From Phorcus lineatus (lineage: Eukaryota > Mollusca > Gastropoda > Trochida > Trochidae), in the NCBI GenBank assembly GCA_921293015.1, contig OV121097.1, forward strand, positions 30,043,429 to 30,107,428: a stretch of 64,000 nt of DNA, read 5' to 3'. A program made the translations under genes and the position numbers. Position 1 is the stretch's first letter, and each line of letters begins with the position of its first letter. A model generated the notes under the pieces. It made no database searches, was not told where the DNA came from, and saw only the letters and a program-made list of their open reading frames with translations. Shown here in pieces: positions 1 through 14,120 of this stretch.

Positions 1-112
1 TACGATAAGAACGTTTCGTGAATAGGTCGTAAACATTTTCTTAAGAATACTTTTATTTTGTCGTAAGTAGTTAAGAATTCGTAGCTCTACGAACGTTTCG
101 AGAATAGGGGGC
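1..112. repeat. Short direct repeat at window start
   Basis: Two similar blocks carry the core AACGTTTCG followed by GAATAGG, near 9-25 and 91-108, separated by TCGTAAG/TTAAGAATTC-like sequence. This looks like the edge of a dispersed or tandem repeat that continues to the left of the window. Nothing coding is visible. Confidence 0.4.
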
Positions 113-3047
113 CAGGTCATTAAAGGACCTTCTGAAATGCAAAAGAGTATTTGTTCCACCACAAATTAGACTCATTGTTAATTGAGATTCCTGTCTGTCA
201 TCAAGTTCATAGTAATGCAATCACATGTTTTCTGAAACAGGTAATAGCGTCTCTCATAACATAATCCTACTCTTTCCCTACACAACATATACATACATGT
301 ACGTGCATCAAACGTAAGGGCTACGTTTCAAAACTATCTATTTAGTTAACAGTCTATCTATTTCTTAAAGTATAACCAATTACTATTGAGTCGATTTTAG
401 ATGGAGATTTTACTCAATTTAGATTTTGAGATACCCTCTCGTGATGACAGTGGCGAAAGGATGTCTGTGCAGCTAAAAAAAGGATTCATTACTTCATTTT
501 ATTTGTGTACAATATCGGTGACTCTCTTTGTAAAATAAACGACTTTATTCAGCTGTCTGACACGTTTTTTTTTATAGATTTTCTTTAAACATTCTTTCAC
601 CTAATTTGGATATTCTTTAGGACCGTTTCAGATAACAGTCGTTTGACGTTGAACATTTTCAAAATAGACCTTATCACATATTTTTTTCTGCAATCATAAT
701 TAACAGTTTTGAAGAAGGTAGTAAGATTTTACAGCAGATATCAAATTTAAATCTTGTCGACTCAGCAGTTAGATCAAAAGTAACCCCAAAAAGCATTTTC
801 TAACATCTCCGACAGTATTTTAATGATAATTCATATTCCAACCATTATCACTGTTTTTGCATAAAAGGGGTTAAAAATAAAATCTTTAAAAAATATGTTA
901 TTAAAAACGACTTGGACCAAAATAATATTATTATATTTATTATTATATTATAACTTTTTCTGAGTTAATTAGTCTGAAGGATTTCAAAGATACATCATAT
1001 ATGCTTATTCAGATGCATCCCAACATATCAATAATTAAACGATGTCAAAAGATCAGTACATTAACAGGAAAACTGGCGTTGCAAATACGCTTTGACTCTT
1101 TGAAGTAAGCCAGCCACTGAATTGATTTGAGTTTTCCGCTAAGCAGTAAATTAACCGACGATCATTAGAAATCAATCAATTTGAACTAGCCACCATGACT
1201 GTACACTAAGCCTAACATGGAAAATCTATAAACGGACCTTAAAGGATAAACAGCTTTTTCGCTTCACGTCCATGTATGAAACAGTTGGATGTTCATTATG
1301 ATTGATTGATTGATTGTTTGTACTTATAGGAGCTCATCAGCAACATTATTTTGAGTGATTTTTAGAAAAACGTAAAGAGAACTTAATGGATTTATTCAGT
1401 GTTGTTCTGAGGTTATCCTGTTGTGACTAGTGAAGAGAATCGGAACAGTCACCCCTGGCTAACCAGGATGCCCTGGACCTTACATGGAAGTCATTTGCAT
1501 TGTTTGAGGTGCCTAAATTACTTACCTTATATATCGATCAAATCTGACTGTTTTATGTATTTGTATTCTTTATGTTTATTTTCTGTGTCTTTTCGAATAT
1601 TTTGCCCGTTCAGAATCAAAATGATGAGGACGTATCTATAAGATAGATGTAAGAACATGTTTTATGAAATCTTTTCTTAAATTTTTCTCAATTCAGCTTT
1701 TATCTCATCCTGTCATAGGTACAACATCCTAGCAGTAATGACATCTCCATATTAAGTAATAAAGCTCATCAAGGTGAAAACTAACATTTACACCTGAATT
1801 AAAGAAAGATGATGGACACTCAAGGTGCCTGACAGTGAAAGTACATCAGCTTTCCATCAGGAATCATGAGAGGTGTCAGACAGGGCCCTAGTTCTGAAGG
1901 TGTTATTTCTGAAAACTCACAATGTCTAGGGTACACGGACACAATCCAAGAAATCAATTCAAGAAATCATTAATGTATTCTTTTAGTATGTTAGTATATT
2001 AAAAAGCAATAAGTTTTATCACTATGCTTTGTATGGGCTAGTCCAAGGTAAACAATGCATGGTGTTAAAAATTGTGTTTAACACAATTATCAGTTTGATG
2101 TTTTGATAAGTTCTTTGGCATTAAGTAGTATTGAGCATGGAGCCTTTTTTCTATTAGAAATTTGTTTGATCTCTGCACTCAACGCATTCCATAAATAAAC
2201 AGACGTCCAAAAGAAACTTTACACCCGGTTTTAAACGCTCAATGCATGAAAGAAAGTGTATTGAAAAGATCAACATGTCTACATGACAACCCTTGGAGAT
2301 GATGAGCATAAATTGTCTGGTAATGACGCCACGGTCGCTAATATGGAGGTGGGGGTCGTTGATGAAGTTTATATCGAAATAAGTTCAATATACAACATTA
2401 TGAAAATAGATTCTTTACGTTAGGAAAAGAGGGCCTTGAAATGATAAAAGTTAACTAAAGGTATCATTTCATGAAGTAAAGTAATGAAAGTAAATAGGTC
2501 TATTATCTGAAATTTAATTTGAAATACTTGCAGCAAACAAGATTGAATTAGATAAATGTAATTTATTTTAATCATTTTCGAAATGTCACAGTCCCGTCAT
2601 ATTCTGGATTAAATCTAAATATATTGATACATTTTCTTTAAATGTACTTTATCAAATTAAGAACTCACAATCATTAATAGCAACATTACTTATTTGAAAA
2701 TGGAAATATATAACTGCAAGTGATTTCCAAAATTTATCCCTAAAAAATATTTTTAAAAGATGCATGCATTTTTTACAATTTCAAGCTCAAATATGCTACT
2801 TTTTTTATATTTGCAATTAATTGTAAGTAATATAGACATCCATGTATCTTATCAATTGCCGATTATATATTGTAGTTGTCCACTTATTTAGTTTGAAAAT
2901 TTATTAAGGACCTATTGTGTAAAAGTCAAAAGAATATATCAACAGTTATCAACCTATCAATGGTTCAATGTAGCCCACAGAGCCATAAATCATTATTGTA
3001 TGGACCCCAAGGATTATACATGTAAATTGTAAGGTGTTGCTTAGTTG
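113..3047. other. Intergenic, no gene recognised
   Basis: AT-rich DNA with frequent stops in all frames. The longest open frame (72 residues near 1423) has no recognisable motif and no consistent splice context. I see no gene, RNA gene or clear repeat here. Confidence 0.5.
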
Positions 3048-3268
3048 TTAAAGGGGCAGGAGCATGTTTTTGAAAATTTTAAATGGGGGCCATTTTAGTG
3101 TGAACATAATTTAATCATATGAGGTAGAGAAATTGGTTCCCATTGATGAACTGAACATGGTACGTTTATTTTAAAACTGCGTCTTTTAATTTAAAACATT
3201 TTTTACGGAATTGGTAAAATTGATTTAACCAGTTTATTAATCTTAAAAACGTGCGACTGCCCCTTTAA
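3048..3268. repeat. TTAA-flanked MITE, about 220 bp
   Basis: The stretch is bounded by TTAA on both sides. Its terminal inverted repeats read AGGGGCAGGAGCA on the left and, reverse-complemented, AGGGGCAGTCGCA on the right. There is no coding capacity. The TTAA duplication and short inverted ends are typical of non-autonomous elements moved by TTAA-specific transposases (Kolobok or piggyBac type). Which superfamily applies is inferred. Confidence 0.65.
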
Positions 3269-3989
3269 TATCAGGTTTCTAGAACATCTGCCAAATGGAT
3301 GATATAATCAACTTTGTTTTTCATTGATTGGCACAATGTTTTTTCATTCCTAAATAACCACGGCATTCACGTGAAAGAATATAAACAGGGACTTTAGGCA
3401 CAACATAACAATTATTACCGATTTCTCATTCCACAACAGCATTGTCTACCTCAAAATAGCCGAAGTTGGACAGGAGACAACCCCTAAATGTCTCCAGGGA
3501 TGAGTTGTCTACACGCAATATTCACTACCTTCAAATTCGTTTGCCCAAATCTAGTTTGAAATTGCTTTTGACACACCTCTTCGATGAAATCTACATCAAC
3601 ATTTGATTTATATAATGTTTTTGGAAAATAATTGCAGAAATTGACATTTTAGTCACTGTCTAAATAGTTTCGCTTTTATGTTTTGTTTCTGACAAAGATG
3701 AAAATATCAAATATATCAAAACATTAAGAAATAAACATGATTTTGGAACCTTTGAATCATTTTAGACATAAATTTGAGAAATAGTTTGCAAACCTGAAAA
3801 TGATTAGATCTGTCTCTCACTCAAATGCCTAATTGCTTTCTCACACGAGTGAGTTATTTTCCTTGCCACCAAGGGTGAAGCATGCTTTAGAATTGACTTT
3901 CATCTCATGAATTGTAACAATATTTCATATATCAACGTAGATACCTTCATCAGTTTGGTCATCCTTTGATATTTTGATCATCTATATTC
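3269..3989. other. Intergenic, nothing recognised
   Basis: Non-coding AT-rich sequence with no recognisable gene or repeat. Confidence 0.4.
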
Positions 3990-6900
3990 TCATTTTGGTA
4001 ATCCATATTGAACTTCCTCATCGACTATTTCTACATTCGGTGGGAGTATTAAAGCTGTTAAACCTAAATGCTCCTTTTCTACTGTAAATCCTAAACGTTG
4101 ATACTGAGTCAGCAGAAGAACTGTTCTGTTAATTATACAAGATGACCCTTTAGCTATCGTGGTAACTCGCGAGACAATGAAATGATTGACATACGTCACT
4201 TGAACCCCTGATGTGAAGCTGACGAAGTAAAGTAATTAGATGACCAGTGTATAGAATGGTGGACCTTCTCCCAAGCTTTTAAGGCACCTTCACATGATTG
4301 GCTGTCCACCAATTAGTGATAATTGGTACAAGTGAGCCCTCAGGCGTATTGCTTTATGACAAACGCCGTTTGTGTATAGTATAGATATGTGTAGTTAGTT
4401 GAGAGGCTACGTTATATCTTTTTTACACGATTTTACTTAAGAAAGCTAACAAAATGAAATGTTGATGCATCACAAATCTCAAAACAGTCTTTTATCACTA
4501 TGATCGTACAATTAACCCTGTAGTATCGATATTCAAACGCTTTATGCTGCTTTAAATTGAGGTTTTCGTTGACAAAGATCCCATTTCAAAAGTAAGCACA
4601 AAAAGTGTTCAATATCTATTTGACCAGCGTCACAGTACATGTATAAGATATGCTTTCTCTGTAAAAAAAATACCTTCATTAAATTCGTGAAGTGGTAGCT
4701 AGTTTCACAACGAGAGCTTGATGTTTGTTATCATCCATGAGAACACCATGGTAACAGTTTCAAGTCTCTCAGCACGATGCAGTTTCCATGCGCACATTTA
4801 TATTTATACACATTCCTCAAAGAATCAGAAGAAATAACTATCTCAACAATTTGTTAACTTTTAGGCAACTCTGCTCTTAGTTTAGAAAAACGGCTCATAT
4901 AATATCGTAACTAATATTCACTTAATTCCATGTAATATATAAGTATACCTAATGCATTGTTCATTTGCACCAAAGTTAATGAAACATATAATTATTTTAA
5001 ATGCGTAATTGGTAAGCCCTTACTCCTCTGAAACTGAAGTCGCAGTATAATTTAGTTACAAAATGTTTTCAATGACTTCATCATAAGCCAAAAACAGGAT
5101 GACAATCTGTCATCATGGATAATCCACTTAAGCTAAAGTGAAACTGCCATATGGTTATTCCAATAGAACCCATATTTTATCTCATTGTGTAACCGGGGAT
5201 ATAGATAAGTTGGAAGAGCGTCCCCCATCACCCTTGAGGCTTAACTAAAAGCAATTATGGTTTGTTTTTCCAAGCTCAACCTTTAAGGCCATCCTGTAAA
5301 AAACGAAATTTTACTGAATTCTGATACCACATGCTTTTTCGTCAAATTGTAAGATATTGAAAAGTCTGTAGATGGTCCTTCCAGTATAATTAAATCATAT
5401 TGAGAGCGATGCAGCCGTGTGATAGTGTTGAATTGTAATGTTATGTAACAGTTTGATGTTTTTTCACAGTCAAAAAGATATTTTGCTAACATATGGATTG
5501 CTTAAGTCATAAACATATTTTTAGTGTTGAAGGTTATACTTTATTTGCAATTTTGTTTAAGATAGTTATGAACTTCGTCGTATTAGTGATGAAATTGACA
5601 GATTTCAATTTAATTGTTTACCATAAATTGGTATGTTTACATGTAAAAGAATATATATGAAGTGTGTAATAATAATGAAGAATTGTAGAAAGATGTCAAT
5701 AATTCCCTTGAATTTCGTTTTTTAGGAATTATAACTAATTAATAGGAATATAACTAACATTGTGACGAAACCAATTAACTTCCAGTGCTAAAGTTCAAAG
5801 TGTAACAATAAAAAGGACATGTTACGATACTTAATTACTTTCAAGGACTCATCTTCTACAAACATTTATAACCCATATGGTTATTCATAAGCGGTGACAT
5901 ATTTTCAATATGAGCACATGTGCACATATCACTTTTGCCTAGCAATGATTGTTTCAGCGCGAGTTACCGTATCACATCGTCTGTGACGTCATAAAACCAT
6001 TGTTCGTGACGTCACACTAGCGGGCCGCCGCAAAGGAAGCAGGCCGTATTCTTGATAGTTCAGTGCATTGTTAATTGAATAGAATCGGTAATAAAGAAAT
6101 TATTACCCTTGGAAGTGTGTCATATGACTTTTATTAAACTCGTGCGAATTTGTGTATAACCCTCGCTCTCGCTCGGGTAATACAAAAATTCGCACTCGTT
6201 TCGTAAAAGTCATATGACACACTGCCTCGGGTAATAATCTCTATATATTGCCTACATTTAATGTTTTTAGATTTGCTGTCTTGATACGTTTCAATTATTG
6301 ATGTGATCATTAGATATTGATCTGAAGATTTGTTTTGATTGATGTAAGTAGTTGAATACCATCATCTCTTACCGAGTATTATCTTATATCTGCTTTCATA
6401 ATACAAAGGTGAAAAACTCATTACATAACAAGATCTACAATAGATGTGGGAAAATATACTTTTTATGACAGTATTAATTATATGATTAAACTTTGGGTAC
6501 AAAAAAGGAAATAGTTTACTAACTGAAAACATTTCCTTAAAAAATGTAACCCGTTTTCATATTGACTCAGAGTATATAGTTGAAACGCCCTCTCAATTTC
6601 AGTTTCCATCTATTTTAGTTTTTTTGTCCAGGAGGTATTTTGATTGCTCTTTTCATGTTCCTAGACGAATTGGATGACATTAACTGAACAATAAGATACT
6701 CTCCATCTATTTAAACTCTCCGTGAACCCCATAATTCAGAGGAGGAAAATGAATTGATGTCATCAAGTTTTTCTTTCCCAATTCGATTTAAGTATGATCT
6801 TAAACAAACGTTAGATTTGCATTTAAATTAAAAACATACAAATTCAGATATGACGTACGGTTCTTCATGCTTCAGGAATAGAACTATTGATTACTTTGTT

Positions 6901-7165
6901 TAATTTTTTGGGATGCAATTTGGATTCCACTTTTTAGGATTTGAATTTAGATTAAATATGCTTTAAAACGCAAGGGTTACCCTAAATGGATCCCAACTTA
7001 CCCTTGCCTAGGGCTCATTAACCTGTGACTTTACTAGGTGTAGGAAATCAAGGAAGTTGCAAGATTTAATTGAAGCTGCTGTGGACATTGACTGACATGA
7101 ACTATTCAATTCAGACAGATATGATAATAATTGGCTTTTAAGCTTTTGGACGGAATTTGAAATTG
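3990..7165. repeat. Diverged paralogous segment A
   Basis: Three blocks here (about 3,990-4,380, 4,660-5,230 and 6,405-7,165) have clear but diverged counterparts at about 23,600-23,940, 20,515-21,075 and 21,575-22,190, in the same orientation. Block 1 contains a minus-strand frame (4,153 down to 3,990) that starts behind a conserved AG acceptor and stays open in the same frame in both copies; its shared core is GFTVE.EH. Block 2 has a conserved minus-strand GTA donor-like site. These may be exons of an old tandemly duplicated gene or a pseudogene of one, but no known family is recognisable. A MITE (5,869-6,243) interrupts this copy. Confidence 0.55.
5869..6243. repeat. MITE with paired CRE palindromes, copy 1
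   Basis: The repeat starts with TAACCCATATGG and ends with CGGGTAATAATCTC. Its right half is a long foldback: GTGTCATATGACTTTTA appears again inverted about 90 bp later around a CGCTCTCGCTCGG centre. The left half carries two TGACGTCA palindromes at 5,984-5,991 and 6,007-6,014. Further copies are at 44,615-44,980 and 54,456-54,720, with partial copies at 54,884-54,987 and 56,320-56,422. No open frame is meaningful. Confidence 0.75.
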
Positions 7166-10100
7166 AAGCTTTTGAAAAGTATGAGTAAATATTTGTTTTA
7201 AGAACAGTTTGCAAGAGTTTACAATAAAGTTATCAACAAGTATATCCAATCGCCATTAACGATATTTAATATCTAATATTCCATGGTTAATACTTAAATC
7301 TCAGTGTTTAATTTAGTTAGGCATGAAATATCAAGTAAAGTATCCCCGTTGTGCTGTGAAATCTTGAACTTAAGAAATGACGTTTAAACGAGTTGCTGAA
7401 CATTATCGTAAAAAAAATTCGAAAATTGAAGTCACAGATCAAACTAAATGTGTTTGTTACACAGACGCGAAAACCACTTGTTTGATTTCTTTAGGTTGGA
7501 ACTCTTAACAAGGTGTAAGTTTCAGGGAAAAGGAGTAAATGCTTAAAAATGTGAGGTGAACTTACCATTAGAAAGTCAAAGAAATGGGAATTTGGATGGA
7601 TAACTACATATTGAGTTTCTACTTAAACTGTACTAGTTGACAAGTCAAAATAAGTTTTCAAACATACTATATTCATCTTAAAACTCCATAGACGAGTAAT
7701 CATTATCTACAAACGGGCCAAAACCCAAATATGCAAGTTTAACAAATGATATTTGAATGATGATACTTTGATAAAAAATTTCAATGGAAATAACCGCTGT
7801 TGATTCTGATAGGAAATATTTTTTATGTTAACAGAAAACAAACCAAAGATTAAATAGTCTGATATTTATCATGACAAGTTCATTTTTCTTCACGTAATCA
7901 TTACAGATTTGTCTATTCACAAATGTTGTACTCATTGTAGAAAAGTTTACCAAAAATATATCTTGTTCCCCCTTATTGCAATACTTTACCTATAATGGTA
8001 CATTTCAAACAGAATTTTCAAAATAATATCACATGGTTCTTTTTCTTTTCCAAGGGATGTGACTTGTAAAAAACTGGGATGTAACATGTAAATCCTCGGT
8101 AGGTGGCTGGAAGAATCTGATGCACTCATTTGAGATTTTTCTTTGTGAAATGAGATCTTTACTGTGACAATATAAATTTTGGAATTGTCAAAAAATGCTG
8201 AACTCAGCCCCATCAAACAATCATAATCGAAAATTATTCTACATGTAAGTTAAAGATTTCAAACCTGACAAGAGGACTGGAACGTGAAATCATTTACGTA
8301 TTAACCTGAACATTCTATCACACTGCCGATACATACCACCTAAAGTTACTCTATTTAATGTCATATTTAGTTTTTGCTTCGATATAACGCCATTGAGGGA
8401 GAACTATTCTTTAAAACGCATCGAATGCACATGCCTTTCGCGAAAATCTCTACTAGAACTTTTTTTATATGTAATGACCTGTCAATATCGATGTGCTTTA
8501 TTGTATTTAATCATATCTCATCTCTAAAGTTGATACGTATGACAAACTAATCGTACCTTGAACCCTGAAAGTTTGGAAAACCTCGTAGGGGTTGACAATC
8601 TGTATTACGTTCTCGTAGTCTCGTAAATATAATAATTTAATTACCTACATAAAAAAGAGCTATCAACTGACAATAACATATTTTATGTTTTAGAAACATG
8701 CATGCAAAGTAAAAAAGAGATCGTTCACCAACTGTTAGCTGAAGTTTGCATCCTTTCTAGCCATGTATCCATGTTGATGTAATCTGTTATTTAATGTCTG
8801 CCAAGAAATTTTTTGTTGATAGCAGCCCCCAATCTTTCCCTTAAAGTCATGGTGGATAAACATCCCTGGCGTCTTACGTTTAATGTAATAACAGAAAGTC
8901 TTGACGGCATGTAGGTTTACCACGTCGACCTTTTGACTTCGTGGAAAGTTTTATTTTTTGCAGTTCTTTCACTTGCATGATAGTTGACTGCTATGAATTG
9001 ATTGTTTGACCCTGTATGACGCACTCCAATAATCGGAGCACATATTGCCTTATTTTTATGCATTATAATGCATTATCAGAAGAATAATTCAAAAGACAGC
9101 AATCTGATCCTTAAAACTTGAGGTCAGACCTCCAGTTCAGGTGTTGTCGGCACATTTCATGATTTTTGACAAGATTTTAACTACACATCCTTTGACTACT
9201 AAGCGAAAAATATGAAAAGAATGCGAAACCTTTATGAGGACACACGCGTTTAGAATAGAGAAACCTTGACCGTTGGGCATTGCTCAGTCTCTGTATACGT
9301 GCATGCGTGAGATAATTTCACTGTTGTAAGAAAAATGTGACATACAAGAATACAAACTTTCGTTGCTTCTTGTAATTACAGAACATGCGAAATATGTATG
9401 TTTGTTTTTCCCCTTTTTTACTTGCGCAATTTCTCAACGTAATTTGAAAACATAACGTCTTTTGTTTTATCTTTCTTTGAAAAAGATTAAATTTAGTGAA
9501 TACTTTTTCAAAGCTGTTATACATGTAGATAAAAGTGCATTTGTGAAAATGATATTCACTCACATACTAAAACAAAATAATATATAGTCATATTACGAGG
9601 AATAATAAGCACTTTCAAAACATTAACAATCACATCCGTGAAATGTATAAAAACTTAAAATTTTATTAAGTACTTATGTAACATTGACATCAAGTAATTG
9701 CGTAAAATTTACCAACTCTGAGGATGTATGTGGTGTTTACCAATGTCGACCATGCTTCAAATATGAAAAAAGTAAAAGTAACAAAAAAAGCTTTTACAAA
9801 CAGTCTCTACACGCTACCTGAATAAATACCTGCACTAGAAACAGGACAAAGAACTGGCCCTTTCTAGATTTTACACTAAGAAAAAAATAAAAGTGTAAAG
9901 AAATCTTACTTCCATATGGTGCGAGAAATTACTTTCCATCTTAATGTAGATTGATATTCGAATATTATCAGACATTAATTCTGTATTAAAATGAGTATTT
10001 TTTATCTGAAAGACTAAATGTTAAGATAATTTAAGTGACATATCACATTCCCACAAACTTCGTGACAATGTCATATCTTTAGGGTCTCGGGGGTCACGCT

Positions 10101-10729
10101 CCTTGTTTTACTTTACTTTCTACTCTAGAACATATATGCCCGTAATAAACAGTCACTGTGACTATAACGGAAACAGCTTGATGTCAGTTTTTTCAAAGCT
10201 TCACAATTAGATGATAAATCTTCTTTGGCCGAAAAACAATCGGCCAATATTTTCATGATTTTTCACAAATGAGAGACATCAATATAACGTTTATGATGCG
10301 AAATATCTTCTATAATCAATGTCATTTCAACCTGCACTTTCATGAAAATAAAATGCTGTTAAGTAACATAGTTATATATCTAAAGCATTCCAAATCACTT
10401 CAGTGTATTGCATGCCTTCTCTTTTTAAGGACAAATGATATCAATAAAATGTTTCAATGAGTTCCTCTTTTTCCATCACAGTTCATGTCACCTTTCATTT
10501 ATGCTAAAACTCCCAAATGGGCATTATGATTTAAATGAATGAGCTCGCAGCATGTGTCTTCGATTTAAGTTTATTCAGACACCAAGAGGAGGGCTTTGTG
10601 CATGTGCAGTGGGATATCATATGAACAACATTAAGTGATGCTTTTAAAGATGTGAAATACTACTCCTTTTTGTCATGATTCTGCCAATGGCTGTGCATTG
10701 CCTTATGTTAGAACACTTTTAGATGCGAC
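7166..10729. other. Intergenic, no gene recognised
   Basis: AT-rich sequence with only short open frames (up to 81 residues on the minus strand near 9,318-9,563) that lack motifs or splice context. No RNA gene or clear repeat boundary was seen. Confidence 0.45.
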
Positions 10730-10761
10730 GTACACTACACCCATAAACAAACTACCCCCTT

Positions 10762-10910
10762 TCTAGAAATTTCTAGAACGTATCTAGAACGTATCTAGAA
10801 AATTTCTAGAACGGATCTAGAAACTTTCTAGAACGGATCTAGAAACTTTCTAGAAAATTTCTAGAACGTATCTAGAAACTTTCTAGAAATTTCTAGAAAT
10901 TTCGAGTTTT
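10762..10910. repeat. Left subterminal TCTAGA array
   Basis: About a dozen close-spaced copies of the palindrome TCTAGA sit in TTTCTAGAAATTTC, AACGTATCTAG and AACGGATCTAG contexts. The same unit types occur inverted at 19,675-19,818. Regularly spaced palindromes next to a transposon end may be transposase binding sites; this is inference. Confidence 0.75.
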
Positions 10911-12772
10911 TATTTTTTAGAGATATTAAAATAATTAAGATTTTTTCTGAAACTGTGTGTTATCATTTGCACAATTTGAAAATATGAGCTACTTATGTTA
11001 ATTAGGAAAGAAGATATTCAGTGTTAAAGTTTCCCTCCTCTACAACGCATCCTCATTATAACGTCCCCTGCTAGCGGAATGCTACGCATGCTTACGCGCT
11101 TCCGGCTCCCACTAATGAGCTGTTACGCGTCTTGTCCTGCATCAAGAATTGGATGCATTGACATATGCAATGTGTTTGACAAGTTCTATGGTTGTAATTG
11201 ATTGTTTATTGCTTATTGTCTATCTCATATCTGGATATTACAGTTGGTGCATCTGAGATAGTAAACCGCTGCTGATAATATTGATCGATAGCTTATGTCA
11301 ACAACTTAGTCAGCGTACACCTTTGCCTTCAAACGTAGAATAAGAAATGAAAAAGAAGTATACTTGATATAATCAATTAATGTTGTAATGTAAAAAAAAT
11401 TTGTAATGGTTTTGAATAGCTTTATAAGGCGACATAAACAAAGCCCTTTATCACATCGAAAGAAAACGTACGTACTATCTATCTAAATCTTCTGTGTTCA
11501 TTTCATGTAAGTCAAAAGCATTGATCTTTCGTAGAAGCCTCGACTGCAATAAAAGCTTTGTACCATAAATCTTGTAATTGATTCACTTAAAACGAAATTT
11601 GAGAGGGTGTTGTATTATGCATTTGAGTTATGTGAGGTCCAAACCTGGGTCCAGACCAGCATTCAAATATTTTTGGGGAGAAAAAGTTTAAAAGCAGATT
11701 GGTAAAGCTTCGTTCTTGCATACTTGACATGTTTCCATCAAAATAATAAATACGTTTCGGTTTCTACTTTGAATTTCATGTGAATGAATTATGATTTTTT
11801 TATCCCGCGTAATAAGGGACCATTACACAACAAAACGATAAAAGAACGTTTCTCTCTGTTAGCATAATAAATAGATATAAGTATACAGATAGCATTATTA
11901 GTTCTATAAACCGTCGCTATTCTTCGATGTTATTATGTTATTATTATTATCTTTCAATGTGTGCTAAATGTTTAATGCGTTGCACTATAGGAGCTGGTGC
12001 CTACAAATCAAACAGTATTCCTCTGATCATAAATAGCAGGATGTTTATATACAAAATAAGCAATTTGTGATCGGATCACAACGCATTTTCTATCTCTTAC
12101 CCCTATTTTTCAGCAACTCGGTATACTTATAAAATGCATAAACGGGATCACCTTGGTTTCTTTAGTCCCATCGTTGACAAATTTGTCTGCCTGTATTTGG
12201 AAATCACTCTTATCAAACCAGCTGAGCATATAGTCCATGGGCGAAAACAGGACTTTTATTTGAGAGTATGTGCCCCATTGGTGTCACAAATACAGAATTA
12301 TGCGACCGTTTGAAAATTGTCTACGGAATATAAGTTCTCTGTCCTACATTTTACATGTTTCATGTATGAAAATACGCGTACGACTCTCAACATTTTCCAC
12401 CCTTGGAGATCTTAATTGAGGGGTGTACGCATGGTATAGAGATCACGGTTATGTTCTAAAGACACCTAATCATACGCGCTATGGAGTTGTGATGTCATTA
12501 CGCAGATTTTCCTATTTTGCGTACCAAGATACCTTAGAATGTATGCCAAAGGAATTAGCACATTACGTTTCTTCTCTCAGTTCGTAATATTTAATCTGTA
12601 AACTTAACATGAGTGCAAAGAATAACCAAAAAATAGGTGAATGAGACAAAAAAAAACAAAGAAAAACATTCTTGTTGGTTTAATATAGGACATATTTGAA
12701 GAAAATGATATTTTTTTGCAAATCAAAAATACCCTCGTTTCTCCAAAGACTTAGCTTTTATAAATGTTTGTA

Positions 12773-12786
12773 GGGGGGGGGGGGGG
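12773..12786. repeat. Poly-G run
   Basis: Homopolymer of 14 G; its length may be unstable or mis-sequenced. Confidence 0.9.
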
Positions 12787-13917
12787 TTGACTTATGCAAA
12801 TAACCTCTGCTTGCTCTTTAGAAAATGAAAAGATTGTAAGAGTTAGTTCTCTGTCTCTAAATGAAAATATGAATGCACCGTTTACACGTACATAATGACA
12901 TATAGGAATATTGAGAATAAAGGTGTAGGTGTAAGCAAGCGTGCGCTTTTGACGTTTAATTCAATCATGAAAGTATTCACAGTTTTAACTAAGCAATTGT
13001 CGTCGTTCACATCAACTTGTCGCCGTTCTAGTTAGTCGTAAGCTTTTCTTTTCCCTCGCCGTCATCTTTGTTTATAGTGTGCGCGCTTACTACATGTACG
13101 ACTACAATACCTTGGGCGTGACACTAGCATACTCGATCTTCATTCAGACTGTTGAAAAACCTTTACTATTTGGTCAATTCATCGGCTGAATTGGGGTTGA
13201 CTAACTTACAAACAAATTATCTGTATGTCTTTCTAGGATAATCTTAGGAAGTATTTTTTAATTTGTCGAAGATGAAGGTACGCGTCGTATTATTTGACAA
13301 CATAATTCAAAGAGCAATGCCGCTGTCCACTCACACAGTGAGTAGAGCTTCACAGTAATTCTCAAAGATGTATGTTTATATACTGAGTAATAAAACAACA
13401 TATTCAAGATTCGATCAAAATAATGTTTAATAGTTTCATCCTCCATGGTATGGTTTAAAGGTTGAAATATATTTTTATTCCAGAATTGTGTTTGCTTCAT
13501 AAACTTTTTGTTGAGAGACGGTATATCAGATTTCCTCCATGCTGTACATGTTTGTTAGTAATACTGAGTAGTAATGGATTGGAACAACATACAATTGGAT
13601 AAAACAATTGATCTTTAGTATGAAAACTATATATTTATGTGTAAACTTTTATAAATGATCAAACTAGTCTAAATAGCAAACAATATATTTTGCTGTTTTA
13701 AGTACATCATATTTGAGGTGTTCATATTCTATGAATGCAGTAAATCTCCCAAATTCCCAAATTTTGCTATTTATATTTTTCATTGATACATGAAAAACGG
13801 CCATATAAATGTAAAGACGTCGTAATTCTGCATACATTTTACATGTGTACCAGTTAAAAGTCCTAATTAATCCTGCCAATCAATATTTACATTTGTGCTT
13901 GATGTAAATAGGTTTTA

Positions 13918-14120
13918 AAAATCACGTTTGAGTCATTGACGCGCGTCACTGTCCGGATTTCGAACACAAATCGAGACTTTAACCTGTTTTATTGTCACTA
14001 TACTGAACTCATAAGCACGAAGGTCTTAATTTTTCTAAACAACCATCCCTTCTTGATAAAATAGCACTATAAAGAAGTTTGGCATATTTGACTCTAACAA
14101 CATACTCTGTGGCCCTTTAA
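13918..14120. repeat. Partial copy of 480-bp TTAA MITE family
   Basis: Matches the right half of the 15,055-15,535 element, with shared blocks around CACTGTCCG, TTATTGTC and CAACAACAT. It ends in CTGTGGCCCT followed by TTAA. The left end is missing. Confidence 0.6.
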
